Source: Hymenobacter tibetensis (GTDB lineage: Bacteria; Bacteroidota; Bacteroidia; Cytophagales; Hymenobacteraceae). Taken from it: a DNA stretch of 64,000 bases. Where the stretch lies: the NCBI RefSeq assembly GCF_022827545.1, contig NZ_CP094669.1, positions 5,201,001 through 5,265,000 of the forward strand. The letters run 5' to 3'. Positions 58,043 to 64,000 of this stretch are shown here, piece by piece. Both the position numbers and the translations under genes were made by a program. The notes beneath the pieces were generated by a model. The model was not told the origin of the DNA. It was given only the letters and a program-made list of their open reading frames with translations, and ran no database searches. Position 1 is the first letter of the stretch. Each line of letters starts with the position of its first letter.

Positions 58043-59809
58043 CTATTCCTTGCTGAATTTCACCAGCAGGCGCTGCTGCCCATCAGTGTATAGCACGAGG
58101 TAGTTACCACGGACCAGAGCGGCAGTTTGCATGTAGGTTTTGCGGGTGCCAGCGCTGACGGGCAGGTGTAGCACCTGGCGGCCGTCGAAGCTATACACCG
58201 CCAAGTGGGCGCCGCGGTGCGCGGCGGGGTGCGCCAGCGTGAGCTGGTTTTGAGAAGGATTAGGGTAGGCTTGCAGGACTTCGGTGGAGGCATCTGACGC
58301 TGCGGGCAGAGCCAGTACCGTGGCAGTTAGCCCGTTCAGATAGTTCTCCAACATGGTGTAGCCAGTGGCGCCGCGGACGTTGCGGTCGGTGGCGTTGTTG
58401 GGGTTGAGGCCCATGCTGGTTTCCCAGGCATCGGGCATGCCGTCGTGGTCGGTGTCGGGGGGTGCGGGCAGGGAGTTCAATACCGGCCACGCCACTTGGG
58501 AGGTGCTATAGGGCGTGCCGTGCGGAAAGCCGCCTTGCACATCAATCAACGCGCCCGTGCGGTTGATAACATCATTGACAATGCGCTGATCAAGAGCGTC
58601 GCGGACGGGCAGCACGCAACCGGCTTGTTGCAGCACAGCCATGTAGGCGTCCAGGGCGCTTTGCGGCGGCGGCGGCAGTATGGTGAAAGGCGTGGTCACT
58701 TTGGCGGCGGCCGTATCTGCGCGAGTGCCGCCGTTCATCACGGCCCCCAGCCAGTTGCGGGCCGTGACGGCAGGGTAGCCCTCTACGTAGTTGCCCGTTA
58801 GGTAATACTTGCCGTAGGGTAGCACCGGCGCCGAGTTCTGCTTGTAGGGGTTCAATACTTCACTGCGGATAGGCACGCCGCCCGAAGAACCGGTAGCCGT
58901 GGAGGGGCCGTACTTGTAGTAGTTGTTGACGACGTTGTAGTTGCCGCCTTCGCCCCCGTTCACGTTGTAGGAAGCCCAGTTGTAGAGCACGTTGTTGCGG
59001 AAGTCCACGTTTTCCTGCCCAACTGCCACGGGCGTAAGGGTGCGGCTGCCATCAAAGCGCGGCATCCGGCCCCGCATATGGGCCAGCAGATTGTGGTGCA
59101 TGCTCGCGTTGCGGCCGCCCCAGATGCCGCCGTACCCGTGCCGCTCGAAGTCGGTGTCGCCGGTTTCGAAGTGGTAGGAGTAGTCGAGGGGCTCACTGAT
59201 GATGTTCCACTGCAATGTAGTACTGTCACCGCGGTACACCGTGCAAGCCTCGTCCGCCGACCAGCTCATGGTACAATGGTCGATCATGATTTTGCGGCGC
59301 CCGATACCGCCAAACGCATCATCATCGCCGCTGCCATTTACCATGCCCTGGTTCTGGTTTTTGTCGCCGAGCCGGAACCGGACAAAGCGGACGATGATGT
59401 TGTCGGCGTTGAGACTAACGGGGAAGTCGGCTACGCAGATACCGTCGCCGGGTGCGGTTTGGCCCGCAATGGTGGTGTTGGCGCGACTCAGGCGCAAATC
59501 GGAAAGCAAATGAATGGTACCCGATACCCGGAATACCACGGTGCGGTGGGTGGCGGCCTGCGTAACGGCGTAGCGCAAGCTGCCGGGCAGGCCATCGTCG
59601 GTCAGGTTGGTGACTTCAAACACGGTGGTAGCTTCCGCCACTGTGCCACGGCCGCCCGAGGTGAACTTGCCGGCTCCTTCGGCCCCCGGGAAGGATGGCA
59701 CCTGGGCCTGCGCGGATAGTGTACTTCCAACACCAGCTAGTACTCCTAGTAGAGCCCACCGGCTGGCACGAAGCGGCCTACGAAATGGCAGAGTAAAACG
59801 GTACGACAT
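58043..59809 (-). CDS. T9SS-exported pectate lyase (PL1-type beta-helix)
   Basis: ATG 59809 gives 588 residues with a signal peptide ending 'STLSAQAQVPS'; a longer frame to 59872 is not needed. The catalytic part (about 35-370) is a right-handed beta-helix with 'FPGAEGAGKFTSGGRG', 'SLRYAVTQAATHRTVVF', 'TIAGQTAPGDGI', 'KIMIDHCTMSWSADE' and 'HHNLLAHMRGRMPRF'. These are family 1 pectate-lyase-like motifs, with Asp/Arg residues at the usual places. A calcium-binding-like 'DTDHDGMPDAWE' follows, then a type A sorting domain ('LQAYPNPSQNQLTLAHP' to 'LVKFSKE'). It should degrade pectin-like polymers outside the cell. No SusC/SusD pair is nearby. Confidence 0.88.
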   Translation of the reverse strand: MSYRFTLPFRRPLRASRWALLGVLAGVGSTLSAQAQVPSFPGAEGAGKFTSGGRGTVAEATTVFEVTNLTDDGLPGSLRYAVTQAATHRTVVFRVSGTIHLLSDLRLSRANTTIAGQTAPGDGICVADFPVSLNADNIIVRFVRFRLGDKNQNQGMVNGSGDDDAFGGIGRRKIMIDHCTMSWSADEACTVYRGDSTTLQWNIISEPLDYSYHFETGDTDFERHGYGGIWGGRNASMHHNLLAHMRGRMPRFDGSRTLTPVAVGQENVDFRNNVLYNWASYNVNGGEGGNYNVVNNYYKYGPSTATGSSGGVPIRSEVLNPYKQNSAPVLPYGKYYLTGNYVEGYPAVTARNWLGAVMNGGTRADTAAAKVTTPFTILPPPPQSALDAYMAVLQQAGCVLPVRDALDQRIVNDVINRTGALIDVQGGFPHGTPYSTSQVAWPVLNSLPAPPDTDHDGMPDAWETSMGLNPNNATDRNVRGATGYTMLENYLNGLTATVLALPAASDASTEVLQAYPNPSQNQLTLAHPAAHRGAHLAVYSFDGRQVLHLPVSAGTRKTYMQTAALVRGNYLVLYTDGQQRLLVKFSKE

Positions 59810-60072
59810 GGGCGGGATGGGTAAGGACAGCTTGGGAACGGAAAGGGCAGCCAGCACCCCAGAAGCAACCACAGGCAGCGAGGAGCCAGCAAAGCCATAC
59901 TACTGATTTTCAGACGCAAGCTACCTGCACCCAACGCTGTTTATTTGCGCAAACGTTGCCGGCAACGTTGCCAGCAGCGGCCTTGCCTACCCCGTTCTGT
60001 TGTGGGTTAGAGCGATACCTCCGGGGTGCCCCCTTCAGGTGCCGTGCTTCGCCACGACGCTACTTCACGCAA

Positions 60073-60102
60073 AAGCCCCGCACCGAATCCGGCACGGGGC
60101 TT
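60073..60102 (-). terminator. terminator hairpin in the gap upstream of the pectate lyase
   Basis: AAGCCCCG pairs with CGGGGCTT (60095-60102), with inner CCG/CGG pairs. It ends the minus-strand lipoprotein gene at 60125. Nothing else was recognised in the 59810-60124 gap. Confidence 0.6.
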
Positions 60103-60124
60103 CACACAGCCAGTTAGCGGCTAC

Positions 60125-60757
60125 TTAGTCTTTCACTTTCCGCGTACCATCGTCGGCGTCGCGCTTCACTTTAGTGCCGTTCGGATACTCCACTTTCGTG
60201 TCGCCGTCCTTGTCGATTTTCACGGTTTTGCCGTTGGCATATTTGATTTTCGTGTCGCCGTTGGCCTTGGTGCTGTACTTCTCGATGGCGGGGCCACGGC
60301 GGCGGGCCGGGGTTGCGGCAGGCGCAGAGGCGGCGGGAGCCGCCGGAGCCGTGGTGTAAGGCGTACCCGCGTAATAGATGCCACGGTTTGCGGCGTACGC
60401 ATCGTATTGGTCGGGCACGATGGTGCGCACCTGCTCGTCGGTTTCGTCGTTGATGGTGCGTAGCGCGGCGTAGCGGCCGGTGGTATCGGTGGCGTAGCGA
60501 GTATTGGCCTCGTTAAGCTGCTGGTCGCGGGTGTAGTAGGTTTTCTCGATGCGCGTTACCACGGCGGTGTCGGTTAGCTGAAGGTCTTCGGCTACGCGGG
60601 CGGCTAGAGCATTGGTGTCGGCGGGGTTGTTGCTGACCACTACGGCCGTATCGGCGGAGGGAGTGGTGGCGGCATCAACGGCGGCCGGTTTATCTTGGGT
60701 GCAGGAGGCCGCCGTGAGCAGGCAGGCCGTCGAAAGAAAGAGCAGGGTCTTATTCAT
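60125..60757 (-). CDS. lipoprotein with repetitive charged C-terminus
   Basis: The 210-residue protein has a signal peptide with lipobox 'LTAASC' followed by 'TQDK'. The middle part is a helical region ('DLQLTDTAVVTRIEKTYYTR') rich in Thr/Ala, then an Ala/Pro linker. The last 45 residues contain about three near-copies of a Lys/Asp/Gly unit ('NGDTKIKYANGKTVKI', 'DGDTKVEYPNGTKVK', 'DGTRKVKD'). These repeats resemble the beta-solenoid-like 'YxNG.xxK' units found in surface proteins. No function is assigned. Confidence 0.7.
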   Translation of the reverse strand: MNKTLLFLSTACLLTAASCTQDKPAAVDAATTPSADTAVVVSNNPADTNALAARVAEDLQLTDTAVVTRIEKTYYTRDQQLNEANTRYATDTTGRYAALRTINDETDEQVRTIVPDQYDAYAANRGIYYAGTPYTTAPAAPAASAPAATPARRRGPAIEKYSTKANGDTKIKYANGKTVKIDKDGDTKVEYPNGTKVKRDADDGTRKVKD

Positions 60758-61039
60758 ACAAGAAGCAGCAATAGAAACAGGATATAGCCGAATGGCTATA
60801 ATGCGGGCTGTTACGGTGGAGGTCCCGCTGAGGTTGCAAGCCCGTGAGCCGCCAAGCCTTATGGCGCAACTCGTGCGTGGTAGCTCGGCACTACCCGATG
60901 CAGGCTGGGTGGCTTACGTAGTATCCGCAAGCGGACTGCGTAGCAATACTGAAAATGACAACGAAGCACCCGCGGAAGGCACCGGCTGCCGGAAGGCTTG
61001 CGTAGGGAAAGCCTGTACTTCTGTTCTCCGCTTACCGCT

Positions 61040-62146
61040 ATGAAACGCATTCTACTCCCACTGCTGGCCTTACTAACCGCTACGCCCCTCTTCACGGGCT
61101 GCAACGACGACAACGACGACGCTCCCGCCGACCCGGCCGCGCTACCGGGCGTCACGCTCAGCCAAACGGCAACGTCTCAAGTGCAATGGACCGGGGTGGC
61201 TGTACTCCGCGACGGCCGCCTGTTTGCCAACTTCCCCCGCATGGAAACCGACACCATACCGTATTCGGTGGCTGAAATCCAGGGGCAGCAGGCTATTGCG
61301 TTTCCAGACACCACCTGGAACAACTGGAAGCCGTCGTTGCCGGCCCAAAACCGGTTTGTGTGCGTCCAAAGTGTGTATACCGATGCCAACAACTTCCTGT
61401 GGGTGCTGGACGCTGCTTCGCCGCAGATGCGGGGCGTGGTGCGCAACGGAGCCAAGCTGCTGAAGTTCGACCCCAACACCCGCCAGCTCATACAGCGCGT
61501 CGATTTCGACGAAACGGTGGTATACCCAACTAGCTACCTCAATGATGTGCGGATTGACACCGAGCGCAACTACGCCTACATCACCGACTCCAACCAAGGA
61601 GCTATTATCGTGGTGAACCTAGCTACCGGCCGCAGCCGGCGCCTACTGGGCAACCACCCCTCCACCAAATCAGAAAACCTGATTCTGACCGTGGAAGGCC
61701 GGGTATGGCGCAACCGCAGCGGCAAGCTCCCTTCCATTGATTCCGACGGCTTGGCGCTGTCGCCCGACCGGGAGTTTATTTACTACCATGCCCTCACGGC
61801 CCGTACGCTCTACCGCATTCGGACGCAGTATTTGCGCGACGAAGCCCTACCTGCTTCCCAACTAGGCCAGCGCGTGGAGCTCGTAGGCGACACCGGCCCG
61901 ACGGACGGTATGCTGTTTGACCCTTCCGGCAACTTGTATTTCACCACCTTCGAGCTCAACGCCGTGACTCGCCTTACCCCGGACGGCCAGTTCCAGGTGA
62001 TAGCGCGCGACCCGCAGCTTAAGTGGCCCGACAGCTTCTCCCTGGGCCCTGATGGCGCCCTGTACGTTACCACGTCGCAGCTGCACATTCCCCGCTCCCA
62101 GCGCACCGAGCCCTTCCAGATCTTCAAGATTACCCTGCCGCAATAG
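61040..62146 (+). CDS. yellow/MRJP-type beta-propeller lipoprotein
   Basis: ATG 61040 gives 368 residues with a lipobox 'LFTGC' followed by Asn and a run of acidic residues. Homology to the major royal jelly/yellow family is shown by 'WTGVAVLRDGRLFANFPRM' in pieces, 'FVCVQSVYTDANNFLWVLDAASP' in pieces, 'LNDVRIDTERNYAYITDSNQGAI' in pieces, 'GIALSPD'-like 'GLALSPDREFIYYHALTARTLY' in pieces and 'GPTDGMLFDPSGNLYFTTFE' in pieces. Family members bind small ligands or act as dopachrome-like tautomerases. A bacterial substrate is not known. It is probably surface- or periplasm-anchored and monocistronic. Confidence 0.82.
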   Translation: MKRILLPLLALLTATPLFTGCNDDNDDAPADPAALPGVTLSQTATSQVQWTGVAVLRDGRLFANFPRMETDTIPYSVAEIQGQQAIAFPDTTWNNWKPSLPAQNRFVCVQSVYTDANNFLWVLDAASPQMRGVVRNGAKLLKFDPNTRQLIQRVDFDETVVYPTSYLNDVRIDTERNYAYITDSNQGAIIVVNLATGRSRRLLGNHPSTKSENLILTVEGRVWRNRSGKLPSIDSDGLALSPDREFIYYHALTARTLYRIRTQYLRDEALPASQLGQRVELVGDTGPTDGMLFDPSGNLYFTTFELNAVTRLTPDGQFQVIARDPQLKWPDSFSLGPDGALYVTTSQLHIPRSQRTEPFQIFKITLPQ

Positions 62147-62307
62147 CGCTGAAGCATCCATAAAATGGGGCATAAGGCTAGGCAGTACACACAGCAGCAA
62201 CACGGTACGGCAGTCGGACTGGGCTTAGTTCGTTGCAGGCAGCCAATGCTTTATGCCATGCTATACCAAAGGCAGTCTGTAGCTTTGAGGCTTGTTCGGA
62301 GTGCTTT

Positions 62308-63465
62308 ATGATAGAAACGGAAGTTCGGGAAGTGTCCACGGCCCAGCAGGCGCGGATAGCTATTGCATTGTTTTTCTTTGTGTCGGGGTTCGGCTTTTCT
62401 ACGTGGGCCTCCCGGATTCCAACTATTCAACACCACTTAGGCTTGAGTGAGGCGCAGTTGGGCGGAGTGCTGCTGGCCCTGCCTGTTGGCCTGATGCTCA
62501 CGCTGCCCATAACCGGCTGGCTGCTCCAGCGCTTCAGCAGCCGCCAGATTATGATGGTGGGCGCAGTGCTCTACAACGTGGCGCTGGCGCTCCTGGGGTT
62601 CGCGCAGGAAACGTGGCAGTTGGTGGCACTGCTCTTCTGCTTCGGCTCCTCACGAAACCTGCTCAATATTTCCGTGAATGCGCAATCGGTGAGTGTGCAG
62701 GCACTGTATTCGCGGTCCATTATTGCCAGCTTTCATGGGGTATGGAGCGTGGCTGGCTTTGCGGCAGCGGCCCTAAGTGCGGCCTTGGTGCCGGCTGGCG
62801 TTATGCCCGCATACCATTTTCTGGCCGTGGCCGCCGTGCTTACGGCCATAGCCGTGTACTTTTTCCCGACCACGCTGGAAGTGGCGCCCGTAGCCACCGC
62901 GCGGCGCGCCGGCTTCGCGCTACCCGACAAGGCGCTGCTGAAATTCGGGGTTATTGCCTTTGCCTGCATGGCGTGCGAAGGAACCATGTATGACTGGAGC
63001 GGCATCTATTTTCAGAAAGCCGTGCACATGCCCAAGGAAAGCGCCACCATCGGGTATGCCGTGTACATGGTGGCCATGACCACCGGCCGCTTCACCGGCG
63101 ACTGGCTTGCCAACCGGTTCGGCGTGAAAACCATTCTGCACTATAGCGGCCTGCTGATGACGGCCGGGCTAGCCTTGGCAGCCCTGTTTCCGGTGCCCCT
63201 GGTAGCGGGCCTGGGGTTTGTGTTGGTAGGCTTGGGCGTGTCGTGCGTCATCCCGATGGTGTTTGGCATGGCAGGCCGCACGGTAGCACTCAGCTCTGGC
63301 TCCGCTGTTGCTGGGGTTTCCACAGTGGGCTACTTCGGGTTTCTGGTGGTGCCGCCGGTGGTAGGATTTGTAGCCGAGGCCGCCAATCTGCAATGGTCGT
63401 TTGGGTTGGTAGCCTTGCTGGGCGTGGTAGTAGTGGCCCTGGTCCGACGCATAGACGAAGCCTGA
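62308..63465 (+). CDS. MFS transporter (YbjJ-like)
   Basis: The start at ATG 62308 ('MIETEVREV') gives 385 residues; a longer frame to 62233 adds non-membrane sequence. About twelve transmembrane helices are predicted by eye, with early 'FFFVSGFGFSTWASRIPTIQ', the loop 'LGLSEAQLGGVLLALPVGLM' in pieces, and 'CEGTMYDWSGIYFQKAVHMP' in the second half, which match the YbjJ/FucP-related MFS group. The motif between helices 2 and 3 reads 'WLLQRFSSRQIM'. The substrate is not predictable. A terminator follows. Confidence 0.88.
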   Translation: MIETEVREVSTAQQARIAIALFFFVSGFGFSTWASRIPTIQHHLGLSEAQLGGVLLALPVGLMLTLPITGWLLQRFSSRQIMMVGAVLYNVALALLGFAQETWQLVALLFCFGSSRNLLNISVNAQSVSVQALYSRSIIASFHGVWSVAGFAAAALSAALVPAGVMPAYHFLAVAAVLTAIAVYFFPTTLEVAPVATARRAGFALPDKALLKFGVIAFACMACEGTMYDWSGIYFQKAVHMPKESATIGYAVYMVAMTTGRFTGDWLANRFGVKTILHYSGLLMTAGLALAALFPVPLVAGLGFVLVGLGVSCVIPMVFGMAGRTVALSSGSAVAGVSTVGYFGFLVVPPVVGFVAEAANLQWSFGLVALLGVVVVALVRRIDEA

Positions 63466-63494
63466 GGGCACAAGCCCGCACCCCGCTCCTATTC

Positions 63495-63526
63495 ACTGCC
63501 AAGCCTGGGTTCTCGGGCTTGGCAGT
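63495..63526 (+). terminator. terminator after the MFS gene
   Basis: ACTGCCAAGCC (63495-63505) pairs perfectly with 63516-63526. The T-run is short. Confidence 0.6.
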
Positions 63527-63759
63527 TGTGCGTTTAGAGGCGTCATGCTGCTTTCATTAACAGCCTTAATCAGGCTGACAGACTATTGCTTACTGGGGCG
63601 AGTAGTGGTCTACGGCACAACCCGCCCTGTTTTTCTCGACTTATTGCTTTTTATTCTATAGATAAACCAATATATATGCTAGTGCAGGCAACGGCTTGCA
63701 GGTACGGTGCATCTACCTAGCAAGGATCATCCTTCTCACTTCGTAAGCTTATACTCTAT

Positions 63760-64000
63760 ATGAAACCCTCACTTCTGCTCCATTCTGTAACGGCGGTAAC
63801 CTTGTTGACCTTATCGGCCTGCTCCACTTCCGAAGCCCAGCAAGTGCGGCAAGTGGCATCCTTCGAAACAGTGAGTGCCAGCGGCGCCGTCGACATTTAT
63901 CTGCGGCAGGGTGCCAGAACGGAAGTCAAAGTAGATGCCGCGCCCGAAGTGCTGGAATCCATTAAGACGGAAGTATCGGGCAATACACTCCGGATTTCAA
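63760..64000 (+). CDS. GIN-domain (DUF2807) lipoprotein, N-terminal part
   Basis: The frame opens at ATG 63760 and runs off the window. The first 80 residues show a signal peptide with lipobox 'LTLSAC' followed by 'STSE'. Then come 'RQVASFETVSASGAVDIYLR' and 'VKVDAAPEVLESIKTEV', ending 'NTLRIS', the opening of the head GIN domain (DUF2807), a beta-solenoid adhesin-like fold found in Bacteroidota. The function is unknown. Confidence 0.8.
   Translation, partial: MKPSLLLHSVTAVTLLTLSACSTSEAQQVRQVASFETVSASGAVDIYLRQGARTEVKVDAAPEVLESIKTEVSGNTLRIS

Noticed and set aside
1..64000. CRISPR arrays, rRNA genes, restriction or abortive-infection systems
   Set aside because: Looked for regularly spaced repeats, cas or defence-type genes and rRNA signatures on both strands; none were found.

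Overview
The window looks like chromosomal DNA of a Bacteroidota bacterium, most probably a Hymenobacter-like member of the Cytophagales. The reasons are: five proteins carrying type IX secretion (T9SS) C-terminal sorting domains, including one CHU_C/gliding-type domain; Bacteroidota-type -7 boxes (TAnnTTTG) in front of several genes; Bacteroidota-restricted families (DUF4468, PorT-like barrels, lipocalin-like lipoproteins, Bacteroidota-type tyrosine recombinase); moderately high GC coding regions separated by AT-rich gaps; and a tRNA gene without encoded CCA. The genus is an inference from family content, not from a marker gene.

Layout. 1-5.94 kb looks like the right end of an integrated element: a T9SS protein tail, a SHOCT gene broken by two amber codons, a lipoprotein, an outer-membrane barrel fragment, a large CHU_C secreted protein and a tyrosine recombinase. 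It ends at a stranded 3' end of a CCA-encoding tRNA/tmRNA gene with its terminator. 6.2-15 kb holds housekeeping and accessory genes: a NarL-type regulator, a STAS-like protein, DUF1345, nicotinate phosphoribosyltransferase, DUF4240, a metal-binding HMA protein, DUF4468, and a porin-ammonium transporter pair. 15.7-28.8 kb is a 13-kb minus-strand nucleotide biosynthesis block, in transcription order pyrD-like, pyrF, pyrE, purL, purQ, purC, an NTF2-like gene, a frameshifted unknown gene, purD, purN, purF, purM. Several of these overlap by 4 nt. It covers IMP steps 1-5 and the SAICAR step, plus the last pyrimidine steps; purK/E, purB and purH are not in the window.

28.8-33 kb has AT-rich gaps with a candidate small RNA, a second DUF4468 protein and a fused acyltransferase likely to make amino-acid lipids. 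33-41 kb carries a repeat-built T9SS protein, an NtrC-type sigma-54 regulator and a five-PAS hybrid histidine kinase that probably work together. 41-47 kb has an FMO-like flavoprotein, a very small T9SS protein, and a three-gene type III polyketide cluster (flavoprotein, type III PKS, methyltransferase) convergent with a histone-deacetylase-family hydrolase. This triad is the most system-like accessory unit here.

47-64 kb contains tRNA-Val(GAC), a PorT-like barrel, a DJ-1/PfpI protein, a thioesterase, DUF3616, lipoproteins, an aldehyde dehydrogenase/GMC oxidase pair, a subclass B1 metallo-beta-lactamase with all zinc ligands, a T9SS-exported PL1-type pectate lyase, a yellow/MRJP-type propeller lipoprotein, an MFS transporter and the start of a GIN-domain lipoprotein. 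Palindromic intergenic elements occur at 16.9, 18.6 and 46.3 kb and supply stop codons to three neighbouring genes. TTG start codons are common.
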